A stretch of DNA of 64,000 bases from Clostridia bacterium (GTDB lineage Bacteria; Bacillota; Clostridia; Oscillospirales; Acutalibacteraceae). This document shows positions 55,815-63,901 of this stretch, one piece after another. The stretch covers positions 7,985 through 71,984 of the forward strand of contig CAAEIG010000234.1 in NCBI GenBank assembly GCA_900755895.1, written 5' to 3'. Under the pieces are notes generated by a model, which worked only from the letters and a program-made list of their open reading frames with translations, did not search any database and was not told where the DNA came from. The first letter of the stretch is position 1, and each line of letters starts with the position of its first letter. The position numbers and the translations under genes were made by a program.

Positions 55815-56440
55815 TGGGGATGCCAACGAAAGAAGAATGGGAGAAGGCATTAGCCGATCGTCACGGAGAGGAGTTGCAAGAGAAATTTGCTTCGGCAACG
55901 GTTGCAATCTGCGGACTTGGTGGACTTGGCTCAAATATAGCCATATCCCTTGCCCGCTCAGGGATTGGAAAACTGATCCTCATTGACTTTGACCGTGTGG
56001 ATATCACCAATTTGCACCGTCAGCAATATAAGGCCAGCCAGATTGGCATGAATAAAACCGATGCTCTTTCTGAAAATCTCCGAGAGATTACCCCCTATAT
56101 TGACCTTGAAGTCCACACCATCCGAGTGACGGAGGAAAATGCGCTTCAGCTGCTGCAAGGAGCAGAGATTATCTGCGAAGCCTTTGATGATGCGGAGGCT
56201 AAGGCGATGCTGACAAATCTGGTGTTGGAAAGGATGCCTGGCAAATACTTGGTTGCCGCTTCAGGCATGGCAGGAATGGGCAGTGCAAATGCCATTCAAA
56301 CGAGAAAAATCACAAGTAAGTTTTATTTGTGCGGAGATGAAAAAAGTGACGTACAATCGGAAGGTAGTCTGGTTGCTTCCCGGGTTATGCTGTGTGCGGC
56401 ACATCAAGCCCATGCCGTGCTGAGAATTCTTGCAGAATAA
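55814..56440 (+). CDS. thiF: Sulfur carrier protein ThiS adenylyltransferase ThiF
   Basis: A 208-residue short ThiF. The E1-like core shows the nucleotide loop AICGLGGLGSNIAISLARSGIGKLILIDFDRVDITNLHRQQYK and the downstream AEIICEAFDDAEAKAMLTN. It lacks the long C-terminal part of E. coli ThiF with its cysteine-zinc motif, a form common in clostridia. It activates the ThiS C-terminus with ATP. The start overlaps the thiS stop (TAATG), which implies translational coupling. Confidence 0.92.
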   Translation: MGMPTKEEWEKALADRHGEELQEKFASATVAICGLGGLGSNIAISLARSGIGKLILIDFDRVDITNLHRQQYKASQIGMNKTDALSENLREITPYIDLEVHTIRVTEENALQLLQGAEIICEAFDDAEAKAMLTNLVLERMPGKYLVAASGMAGMGSANAIQTRKITSKFYLCGDEKSDVQSEGSLVASRVMLCAAHQAHAVLRILAE

Positions 56441-56471
56441 TTTGAAGTTTTATGAAAGAAGGTACTAAAAA

Positions 56472-57242
56472 ATGAACCACGATAAACTTGTCATTGGCGG
56501 ACACGAGTTCAACTCACGCTTTATCCTTGGCTCCGGAAAATATTCCATGAAGCTGATTGAAGCGGCAGTAAAGGATGCCGGTGCTGAGATCATCACCCTT
56601 GCAGTTCGCCGTGCAAACACCAAAGAACAGGAGAGCATCCTGGACTACATTCCCGAAGGGATCACCTTGCTCCCCAACACCAGCGGTGCAAGAAACGCAG
56701 GGGAGGCTGTCCGAATTGCTCGTCTTGCCCGTGAGCTTGGCTGCGGCAACTTTGTGAAAATTGAAATTATGCGCGACTCCAAGTATTTGCTTCCGGACAA
56801 TCAGGAAACCATCAAGGCAACCGAGATTCTTGCCAAAGAAGGCTTCGTGGTGATGCCGTATATGTATCCTGACCTCAACGTAGCCCGTGACCTTGTAAAT
56901 GCAGGTGCTGCTTCGGTGATGCCTCTTGCTTCTCCCATTGGTTCTAACAAAGGACTGGCCACAAAAGAGTTTATTCAGCTCCTTATTGATGAAATTGATC
57001 TGCCCATCATTGTGGATGCCGGCATCGGCAGACCGTCTCAAGCTTGCGAAGCCATGGAGATGGGCGCCGCTGCTATTATGGCGAATACCGCCCTGGCAAC
57101 TGCCGGAGATTTGCCCATGATGGCCTCTGCTTTTAAAAATGCCATTGAAGCAGGCCGTAAAGCATATCTTGCCGGTTTGGGCAGAGTGTTGACTCGTGGT
57201 GCATCGGCTTCCGATCCGTTGACCGGTTTCCTCAGAGATTGA
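56472..57242 (+). CDS. thiG: Thiazole synthase ThiG
   Basis: A 256-residue TIM-barrel enzyme that condenses DXP, dehydroglycine and ThiS-thiocarboxylate to thiazole phosphate. Motifs: LVIGGHEFNSRFILGSGKY, LAVRRANTKE (near the Lys forming the DXP imine), LLPNTSGARNAGEAVRIARLARE, the middle KIEIMRDSKYLLPDNQETIKATEILAKEGFVVMPYMYPD, VDAGIGRPSQACEAMEMGAAAIMANTALA. AAGGT is about seven bases before the ATG. It uses glycine imine from ThiH. Confidence 0.95.
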   Translation: MNHDKLVIGGHEFNSRFILGSGKYSMKLIEAAVKDAGAEIITLAVRRANTKEQESILDYIPEGITLLPNTSGARNAGEAVRIARLARELGCGNFVKIEIMRDSKYLLPDNQETIKATEILAKEGFVVMPYMYPDLNVARDLVNAGAASVMPLASPIGSNKGLATKEFIQLLIDEIDLPIIVDAGIGRPSQACEAMEMGAAAIMANTALATAGDLPMMASAFKNAIEAGRKAYLAGLGRVLTRGASASDPLTGFLRD

Positions 57243-57252
57243 GGTGAATGCT

Positions 57253-58506
57253 ATGGAAAATCAATTTTTTGTAGATTCTGAGTATTTGTCTGCGGAAGCG
57301 CTTGCGAAAAAGCATCGTCTGGAAACGGATCCGTCCTCCCGGAAAAATCACATGGAATATCTGCCGGGGATGGAAGTGATCCAGTCGGATGTTTGTGCGA
57401 ATGTAATGGCACAGATGAACTCCTACGAGTATTCCAAATACACAGCTGCTGATGTGAAGGCGGCGTTGGAGCACGACACTTGCAGTATCGAGGATTTCAA
57501 AGCCCTTCTCTCTCCTGCGGCAGAGCCGTTCCTTGAGCAGATGGCCCAGAGAGCGCGCCTGGAAACCAGCAAGCATTTTGGGAACACGGTCTATCTGTTC
57601 ACCCCGCTTTACATAGCCAATTACTGCGAGAATTACTGTGTGTACTGCGGGTTTAACTGCTATAACCATATCAAGCGAATGAAGCTTTCTATGGAGCAGA
57701 TCGAAAAAGAGATGAAGGTCATTGCCGACAGCGGTATGGAAGAAATACTCATTTTGACCGGTGAGAGCAGAGGGAAGAGCAATGTGGAATATATCGGTGA
57801 AGCGTGCAAGCTGGCAAGAAAGTATTTCCGCATGGTCGGCTTGGAGATCTATCCGGTGAATACCGATGAATACAAGTATCTTCACGAATGCGGTGCGGAC
57901 TACGTAACGGTATTTCAGGAGACCTACGATACCGATAAATACGAACAGCTTCATTTGTTGGGCCATAAGCGTGTTTGGCCGTACCGGTTTGACGCACAGG
58001 AGCGTGCACTTCGTGGCGGCATGCGGGGTGTGGCGTTTTCGGCTTTGCTGGGCCTTTCAGACTTCCGCAAAGATGCTCTGGCCAGTGCGCTGCATGTTTA
58101 TTACCTGCAGAGAAAATATCCTCACGCAGAGATGTCGTTGTCCTGCCCTCGACTCAGACCGATTATCAATAACGATAAGATCAATCCCTTGGATGTTCAC
58201 GAAAAGCAGCTTTGTCAGGTGCTTTGTGCTTACCGCATTTTCTTGCCTTTTGTTGGGATTACGGTGTCCTCCCGTGAGAGCGCCGAGTTCCGAAACGGAA
58301 TTGTGAAGATTGCGGCAACCAAGGTTTCCGCCGGTGTTTCCACCGGTATCGGAGATCATGAAAGCAAGTACACAGGGAAAGAAACTGACGATGTTCAGGG
58401 CGATGAGCAGTTTGAAATTGATGATAACCGCAGTCTTGACAAAATGTATCAAGATATGGCCCAGGAAGGCCTGCAGCCTGTCTTGAACGATTATCTATAT
58501 GTGTGA
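57253..58506 (+). CDS. thiH: 2-iminoacetate synthase ThiH (radical SAM tyrosine lyase)
   Basis: A 417-residue radical SAM enzyme that splits tyrosine to dehydroglycine and p-cresol. The [4Fe-4S] motif CX3CX2C appears as CENYCVYCGF, followed by NHIKRMKLSMEQIEKEMKVIADSGMEEILILTGES (GGE-like SAM-binding strand). Its use in place of the oxygen-dependent ThiO fits an anaerobe. The ATG at 57253 has GAGGTG six bases upstream. It overlaps neither neighbour; thiE starts ten bases past its stop. Confidence 0.95.
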   Translation: MENQFFVDSEYLSAEALAKKHRLETDPSSRKNHMEYLPGMEVIQSDVCANVMAQMNSYEYSKYTAADVKAALEHDTCSIEDFKALLSPAAEPFLEQMAQRARLETSKHFGNTVYLFTPLYIANYCENYCVYCGFNCYNHIKRMKLSMEQIEKEMKVIADSGMEEILILTGESRGKSNVEYIGEACKLARKYFRMVGLEIYPVNTDEYKYLHECGADYVTVFQETYDTDKYEQLHLLGHKRVWPYRFDAQERALRGGMRGVAFSALLGLSDFRKDALASALHVYYLQRKYPHAEMSLSCPRLRPIINNDKINPLDVHEKQLCQVLCAYRIFLPFVGITVSSRESAEFRNGIVKIAATKVSAGVSTGIGDHESKYTGKETDDVQGDEQFEIDDNRSLDKMYQDMAQEGLQPVLNDYLYV

Positions 58507-58516
58507 GGAACAGAGA

Positions 58517-59152
58517 ATGAGAAAGTTCGATCCAAGTTTATATTTTATAACCGACAGCACCAACTACACAGAGGAGGAATTCCTTTATCGAGTAGAGCAG
58601 GCGCTCAAAGGTGGCGCAACGCTTCTTCAGCTTCGTGAAAAAAACAAGACAACACGGGAATATATCGACCTTGCCCAAAAGGTACACACGATTGCCAAAG
58701 GGTATCATGTGCCGCTGATTATTGACGACCGTGTAGACGTAGCTCTTGCCGTTGATGCAGAGGGTGTTCATGTGGGCGCTGAGGATATGCCCATTGCAAT
58801 GGCAAGAAAAATCATGGGTGCTGATAAAATCGTAGGAGCCACGGCGAAGACGGTTCCATGGGCGAAAGAGGCCTATGAACAAGGCGCCGATTATCTTGGT
58901 GTGGGCGCCATCTATCCCACCACGACCAAAGTGAAAACCGTTTTGACGTCCACCGATACACTTCGGGATATTTGCAATGCTGTGCCGATTCCTGCAAATG
59001 CCATCGGCGGACTGAACAAAGACAACATTGACGTTCTTGCAGGGATTCCCATTGCCGGGATTTGTGTGGTGTCCGCCATCATGAAGGCAGATGACCCCAA
59101 GACGGCGGCGGAGGAATTAAAGGCAAGGGCTCAGGAGCTTGGCTTATGTTAA
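58517..59152 (+). CDS. thiE: Thiamine-phosphate synthase ThiE
   Basis: A 211-residue TIM-barrel enzyme joining HMP-PP and thiazole phosphate to thiamine phosphate. LYFITDSTNYTEEEFLYRVEQALKGGATLLQLREKNKTTREYIDLAQ, PLIIDDRVDVALAVDAEGVHVGAEDMPI and YLGVGAIYPTTTK are diagnostic; ANAIGGLNKDNIDVLAG follows. The ATG at 58517 is preceded by GAGGAAC. The next gene, thiD, is 134 bases away, the longest gap in the operon. Confidence 0.94.
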   Translation: MRKFDPSLYFITDSTNYTEEEFLYRVEQALKGGATLLQLREKNKTTREYIDLAQKVHTIAKGYHVPLIIDDRVDVALAVDAEGVHVGAEDMPIAMARKIMGADKIVGATAKTVPWAKEAYEQGADYLGVGAIYPTTTKVKTVLTSTDTLRDICNAVPIPANAIGGLNKDNIDVLAGIPIAGICVVSAIMKADDPKTAAEELKARAQELGLC

Positions 59153-59286
59153 AGGGAGCTCTCTTCACCCCTGACGGAGACAGGGAGATGCTCCTATGAC
59201 AGGCACAAAAATAGGCAAGCGGCAGATTGGGGGCACCACCTTATGCCGCTATACAAAACGATGCTGAGAGTGAAAGGAGACCTTTT

Positions 59287-60090
59287 ATGAAAATGAAAAC
59301 AGCATTGACCATTGCAGGGAGCGACTGCAGCGGAGGCGCCGGGATTCAAGCAGATTTGAAAACAATGACAATGAATGGTGTTTATGCCATGAGTGCCATT
59401 ACAGCCCTCACGGCCCAGAACACCACCGGTGTAAGAGGAGTGCAGGAAGCAACTCCAGATTTTTTGCGTCAGCAGATCGATGCAGTATTTGAGGATATTC
59501 GTCCCGATGCGGTTAAGATTGGTATGGTAAGTTCCAGGGAGCTTATCCAAGTCATTGCTGAAAGATTGAATTATCACAGGGCAGAAAATGTGGTTGTGGA
59601 TACTGTTATGGTCGCAACAAGCGGAGCAAGACTGATCAGTGAAGATGCCATAGATACCCTCAAAGAAACTCTGATCCCCCTGGCAGCCATTGTGACACCC
59701 AACATCCCTGAGGCAGAGGTGTTGGCTGGCGTGTCCATCCGAGGGGAAGAGGATATGATGCAGGCAGCTAAAAAGATCGGCGATACCTACCACTGCGCAG
59801 TTTTGCTCAAGGGCGGTCATAGCATTAACGATGCCAACGACCTTTTCTATCAAAAGGGTGCCTACCGTTGGTTTCAGGGAAAACGCATCCACAATCCCAA
59901 CACTCACGGTACAGGATGCACCCTGTCAAGCGCCATTGCCGCAAACCTGGCAAAAGGATATGATCTGGAAGCTTCTGTTCAGAGAGCGAAAGAATATATC
60001 TCCGGCGCCCTTGCAGCGATGCTGGACCTGGGACAAGGTTCGGGACCGATGAATCACGCCTTTGATCTGACCGGTCAGTTTTCAAAATAA
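59287..60090 (+). CDS. thiD: Hydroxymethylpyrimidine (phosphate) kinase ThiD
   Basis: A 267-residue ribokinase-fold kinase that phosphorylates HMP and HMP-P. It begins MKTALTIAGSDCSGGAGIQADLKTMT, has PDAVKIGMVSSRELIQV, VVDTVMVATSGARLIS, TPNIPEAEVLAG, VLLKGGHS and the anion-hole motif THGTGCTLSSAIAANLAKG. AAAGGAG precedes the ATG at 59287 by seven bases. The 134-base spacer before it has two hairpins but no second TPP riboswitch. Confidence 0.95.
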   Translation: MKMKTALTIAGSDCSGGAGIQADLKTMTMNGVYAMSAITALTAQNTTGVRGVQEATPDFLRQQIDAVFEDIRPDAVKIGMVSSRELIQVIAERLNYHRAENVVVDTVMVATSGARLISEDAIDTLKETLIPLAAIVTPNIPEAEVLAGVSIRGEEDMMQAAKKIGDTYHCAVLLKGGHSINDANDLFYQKGAYRWFQGKRIHNPNTHGTGCTLSSAIAANLAKGYDLEASVQRAKEYISGALAAMLDLGQGSGPMNHAFDLTGQFSK

Positions 60091-60116
60091 AATATGCTTG
60101 AAAGGAACCCAGAAAA

Positions 60117-61421
60117 ATGAGAAATTACACAACCCAAATGGACGCCGCAAGACAGGGGATCATCACCCCCGAAATGAAAGCTGTTGCAGAGAAGGAATAT
60201 AGAACGGAAGAGGAAATCCGTGATCTGGTGGCAAAAGGTCAGGTTGTTATATGCGCAAATAGACTCCATACTTGCATTGAGCCCAATGGCATCGGTTCTA
60301 TGCTCCGCACCAAGATCAACGTCAACCTGGGAGTCTCCCGAGATTGCAAGGATTACGATATCGAGATGGAGAAGGTTATGGCAGCGGTTCACATGGGCGC
60401 GGAAGCCATTATGGACTTGTCCTCCCACGGTAACACCCAGCCCTTCCGCAGAAAGCTTACCAGCGAATGCCCTGCCATGATCGGTACCGTTCCCGTGTAT
60501 GACAGCGTGATCCATTACCAGAGAGACCTTGCAACCCTTACCGCAAAGGACTTTATTGATGTCATTCGTCTTCATGCAGAAGATGGCGTTGACTTTGTGA
60601 CCCTCCATTGCGGCATTACCCGCAAGACCATCGAACAGATTAAAAAGCATAAGAGAAAGATGAATATAGTTTCTCGTGGAGGCTCTCTGGTGTTCGCGTG
60701 GATGTGTATGACCGGCGAGGAAAACCCCTTTTACGAGTATTACGATGAAATTCTTGACATCTGCCGTGAGTACGATGTGACGATTTCACTGGGTGATGCT
60801 TGCCGCCCCGGTTGTCTTGCGGACGGAAGCGATGTGTGCCAGATCGAAGAGCTTGTACGCCTTGGTGAGCTGACAAAACGCGCTTGGGAAAAGGATGTCC
60901 AGGTTATGGTGGAGGGCCCTGGCCACATGCCCATGGATCAAATAGAAGCCAATATGAAGATGCAGCAGACGATCTGCATGGGCGCGCCCTTCTATGTGCT
61001 GGGTCCCATCGTTACCGATATTGCCCCTGGTTATGACCACATCACCGCTGCCATCGGCGGTGCCATTGCCGCCGCAAGCGGTGCTGCTTTCCTGTGCTAC
61101 GTAACCCCTGCTGAGCATCTGGCGCTTCCCAATGTGGATGACGTGAAGCAAGGCATTATTGCATCTAAAATTGCAGCTCATGCCGCAGATATCGCAAAGA
61201 AGATCCCCCACGCAAGGGATATCGACGACCGTATGGGCGATGCCCGACGCAAGCTGGATTGGGAGGAACAGTGGGAGTGTGCTCTTGATCCTGAAACGGC
61301 AAAGCGCATCCGGGATGAGCGAAAGCCCGAACATGACGATACCTGCTCCATGTGTGGTAAGTTCTGCGCAGTCAGAAGTATGAACAAAGCGTTGAACGGT
61401 GAGTACATTGATATTCTGTAA
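60117..61421 (+). CDS. thiC: Phosphomethylpyrimidine synthase ThiC
   Basis: A 434-residue radical SAM enzyme that rearranges AIR into HMP-P. The core has NVNLGVSRDCKDYDIEMEKVMAAVHMGAEAIMDLSSHGNTQPFR, RGGSLVFAWM, VEGPGHMPMDQIEANM, and the C-terminal cluster motif CSMCGKFCAVRS that holds the [4Fe-4S]. The length matches the short clostridial form without the N-terminal domain of E. coli ThiC. AAGGA lies about nine bases before the ATG. It is the last thi gene; a small hairpin with a T-run (61455-61475) and a terminator follow. Confidence 0.95.
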   Translation: MRNYTTQMDAARQGIITPEMKAVAEKEYRTEEEIRDLVAKGQVVICANRLHTCIEPNGIGSMLRTKINVNLGVSRDCKDYDIEMEKVMAAVHMGAEAIMDLSSHGNTQPFRRKLTSECPAMIGTVPVYDSVIHYQRDLATLTAKDFIDVIRLHAEDGVDFVTLHCGITRKTIEQIKKHKRKMNIVSRGGSLVFAWMCMTGEENPFYEYYDEILDICREYDVTISLGDACRPGCLADGSDVCQIEELVRLGELTKRAWEKDVQVMVEGPGHMPMDQIEANMKMQQTICMGAPFYVLGPIVTDIAPGYDHITAAIGGAIAAASGAAFLCYVTPAEHLALPNVDDVKQGIIASKIAAHAADIAKKIPHARDIDDRMGDARRKLDWEEQWECALDPETAKRIRDERKPEHDDTCSMCGKFCAVRSMNKALNGEYIDIL

Positions 61422-61526
61422 AGTGAGAGGATGAAACGCCGTATGACAGCGGATAAAAGCATGTGGATGCTTTTTCAGTGACACCCGGATGGCTCCGTGG
61501 CAATTTGACTCTCTGTGAAAAAATAG

Positions 61527-61560
61527 AGGCGCCGCTTTCCCATAAGCGGCGCCTTTCTGT
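61527..61560. terminator. Terminator between thiC and the MocR gene
   Basis: AGGCGCCGCTT (61527-61537), loop TCCCA, AAGCGGCGCCT (61543-61553), then TTCTGTTATTT. It sits between convergent genes. Confidence 0.85.
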
Positions 61561-62654
61561 TATTTATTCCATTCTTTTCGCTTTGCCCGTCTGACACGAT
61601 TGATATGCCGTTCAAAATCTCCGTTGGAGATCAGTTCTGCTAATACGAACTGAATATAGGTGGGGACTGTGCATGAGTAGAAACCCAATCGGTCATCAAA
61701 CGTGGAAACAAGGTGCTTTGGCAGCACCATATATCCCACGCGGAACGAGGGAGAAACGGTCATTGAAAAGGTATTCATATAAATCACATTGTCATGGGAA
61801 GTGTGGGAAAAGAGCGTTTCCTCCGGCTTTTGAGAAAGTGAAAATTCCGATTCAAAATCATCTTCCACAATAAACCGCCCCTGTTGTGCTGCCCAGCGCA
61901 AATATTCGTGGCGCTTGGACGCGGAAGCCGTAACTCCGCTGGGATAGCTTCGATAGGGGGAGATATGCAAGACATCGGCGCGGCAATTTTGGAGTGCAAC
62001 CGAATCAATGCCGTCGTGGCCCAAGGGCAGTTTTTCAATTTTCACCCCAGAAGAGCGGTAAACCTGTTCTATTTTTTTATAGGAAGGAGCTTCGATGGCA
62101 TACACCTTGTCTCTTCCCAGCAGAACTACGGTCAAATTGTAAAGGTACTCCGAACCGGAACCGATGATGATTTGATCCGGTTGAGCATAGATTCCTCTGC
62201 TTCTGGCGAGGTAGCGGCTGATTGCCTCCCGAAGTTCCAGCGAGCCTGTATTTGGCGAACGATCTAGAATGGATTCGCCAAAATCGCTCATCACCCTGCG
62301 CATTGTTTTTGCCAGCACAGAAAATGGAAATTCCAAATATGTGGTGCTTTCAGGATGATTGGTGTGATGGATTGGATACGTTTTTTCATTTACAGAAGCT
62401 ACAAAACCGTCGTCAGCGCGGAAGATAACGAAATAGCCGCTGCGTTCCCGAGCTTCTATATATCCTTCATCAGAAAGCAAGGCGTAGGCGTGCTCGACAG
62501 TCACAGTGCTAACGCCTACTTCGTCAGCAATGATTCTTTTTGATGGCAGCTTGCTGCCAAAGGAATATATCCCCTGAATAATATCCTTTCGCACTTGTTT
62601 GTACAGTTGAAGATAAGCGGGGGTACCGGTCACGGTATCAATTACATATTTCAT
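61560..62654 (-). CDS. MocR-type regulator lacking the PLP lysine and the C-terminal end
   Basis: A 364-residue protein: an N-terminal GntR winged helix (PAYLQLYKQVRKDIIQGIYSFGSKLPSKRIIADEVGVSTVTVEHAYALL) fused to an aminotransferase-like domain, the MocR/PdxR layout. The lysine that normally holds PLP (TFSK) is Met298 in NTFSMTVSPSFRVGYMVLP, and the neighbouring EDDY is EDDF (264-267). The protein ends just after ERHINRVRRAKRKEWNK, where family members continue for about 100 residues. It therefore probably cannot bind PLP as a Schiff base. It converges with the thi operon and is divergent from a TIGR01440/ECF pair. It could sense another ligand or be decaying. Confidence 0.8.
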   Translation of the reverse strand: MKYVIDTVTGTPAYLQLYKQVRKDIIQGIYSFGSKLPSKRIIADEVGVSTVTVEHAYALLSDEGYIEARERSGYFVIFRADDGFVASVNEKTYPIHHTNHPESTTYLEFPFSVLAKTMRRVMSDFGESILDRSPNTGSLELREAISRYLARSRGIYAQPDQIIIGSGSEYLYNLTVVLLGRDKVYAIEAPSYKKIEQVYRSSGVKIEKLPLGHDGIDSVALQNCRADVLHISPYRSYPSGVTASASKRHEYLRWAAQQGRFIVEDDFESEFSLSQKPEETLFSHTSHDNVIYMNTFSMTVSPSFRVGYMVLPKHLVSTFDDRLGFYSCTVPTYIQFVLAELISNGDFERHINRVRRAKRKEWNK

Positions 62655-62751
62655 CTGGTGATATAAATTTCTCTCTTTCTGACCATTTTAATATCATCAG
62701 ATCTAGTATATAGTGACGTGGTAAGAAATTCAATAGGGAGAGTGATGAAAC

Positions 62752-63294
62752 TTGGAGAAACTATGTGAGCAGGCAACTGCTGTGATGAAAGAACTTGGTG
62801 AAAAGGCGGACCTGAAAGCAGGAGCTATCGTTGTGATCGGTTGCTCCACCAGTGAGATCATTGGCTCTAAAATTGGAACCAATTCCAGCCCCGATGTGGC
62901 GGGTGTTGTTTTTGAGGCCATTTATGACTATGCCAAGAAGGCAGGATGGCACCTTGCTTTTCAGTGCTGTGAGCATTTGAATCGAGCCATAGTGGTGGAA
63001 AGAGAGACCGTACCAACAGCAGAGATCGTCAATGTGGTTCCTCGGCCAAAGGCAGGCGGTTCCATGGCCACACAGGCATATCAGCATTTTAAGGATCCTG
63101 TGGTGGTTGAAGAAATCAAGGCGGATGCCGGCATCGACATTGGATTTACGCTGATTGGAATGCACTTGAAAAAAGTTGCCGTGCCTGTGCGCTTGGACAA
63201 CCATAAAATTGGCGAAGCCACCGTACTGGCAGCACGTACCAGGCCGAAATTTATCGGCGGCATTCGAGCAGAATATAATCAGGATTTGATGTGA
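62752..63294 (+). CDS. TIGR01440 (UPF0340/YwlG) family protein
   Basis: A 180-residue alpha/beta protein of the UPF0340 family: IVVIGCSTSEIIGSKIGTNSSPDVAGVVFEAIYDYAKKAGWHLAFQCCEHLNRAIVVERE, then PKAGGSMATQAYQHFKDPVVVE and IGMHLKKVAVPVRL. The function is unknown, although the family is widespread in Firmicutes and is often near vitamin or wall genes. The start is TTG at 62752, nine bases after AGGGAG. It precedes the ECF S-component gene by 14 bases, so the two are one unit, perhaps controlled by the divergent MocR-type regulator. Confidence 0.85.
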   Translation: MEKLCEQATAVMKELGEKADLKAGAIVVIGCSTSEIIGSKIGTNSSPDVAGVVFEAIYDYAKKAGWHLAFQCCEHLNRAIVVERETVPTAEIVNVVPRPKAGGSMATQAYQHFKDPVVVEEIKADAGIDIGFTLIGMHLKKVAVPVRLDNHKIGEATVLAARTRPKFIGGIRAEYNQDLM

Positions 63295-63308
63295 GAGAGG
63301 CGTAACAG

Positions 63309-63815
63309 ATGAAAGAGAAAAACGCAACTCAAAAAATCGTTATCACATCATTGCTTGCGGCGTTGACCTGTGTGGCGACAATCATCATTAAAATTCCGTC
63401 ACCCTTAAAGGGATATTTGAACTTGGGCGACTGTGTAGTTTTGCTTTCCGGATGGACGTTGTTGCCTGTGTACGGATTTTTGGCGGCGGGCCTGGGTTCT
63501 GCCTTGGCGGACTTGTTTTCGGGATACGTTGTGTATGCGCCTGCAACCTTTGTCATCAAAGGTTTGATGGCGCTGGTTGCATACTATGGCTTTCGGTTGT
63601 TACATAAGAAGCTCGGCAGCCTACCTTCCAGAGTGATTGCGGGAGTTGTTGCCGAGGCGGTTATGATACTTGGCTATTTTGTGTTTGAGGGTTTCCTATA
63701 TGGTTTTGGACCATCTGTCGTGAATATCCCGGCAAACGGTGTTCAGGGAATTGCAGGACTCATTCTGGGATGTATACTCGTCAAGGTGTTTGAAAAAACC
63801 AACCTCATCCAATGA
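63309..63815 (+). CDS. ECF transporter substrate-binding (S) component
   Basis: A 168-residue membrane protein with about five or six helices of the ECF-type S-component family (PF07155-like): KIVITSLLAALTCVATIIIKIPSPLKGYLNLGDCVVLLSGWTLLPVYGFLAAGLGSALADLFSGY. The short Ala-rich helix that docks on the EcfT subunit (SLLAALTCVA) is present; the ATPase and EcfT genes are elsewhere. Its place beside the thi operon suggests a thiamine precursor such as HMP as substrate, but that is inference. GAGAGGCG lies about eight bases before the ATG. Confidence 0.85.
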   Translation: MKEKNATQKIVITSLLAALTCVATIIIKIPSPLKGYLNLGDCVVLLSGWTLLPVYGFLAAGLGSALADLFSGYVVYAPATFVIKGLMALVAYYGFRLLHKKLGSLPSRVIAGVVAEAVMILGYFVFEGFLYGFGPSVVNIPANGVQGIAGLILGCILVKVFEKTNLIQ

Positions 63816-63832
63816 CATCCCTTTGAACAAAG

Positions 63833-63868
63833 GAAAACGGTGTAACCCTTGGGGTTACACCGTTTTTT
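63833..63868 (+). terminator. Strong terminator after the ECF gene
   Basis: AAAACGGTGTAACCC pairs with GGGTTACACCG, loop TTG, then TTTTTT. Confidence 0.9.
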
Positions 63869-63901
63869 ACATAAGACTGTTCTAGAAAAGAGAGGTCTTT
63901 T

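Noticed and set aside
59153..59286. A second TPP riboswitch before thiD
   Set aside because: Only a CTGAGA word is present; the rest of the THI box is missing.
55440..63815. Horizontal transfer of the thi cluster
   Set aside because: The region looks a little lower in GC with different codon choice, but there are no mobile-element ends, and I could not compute composition to support it.
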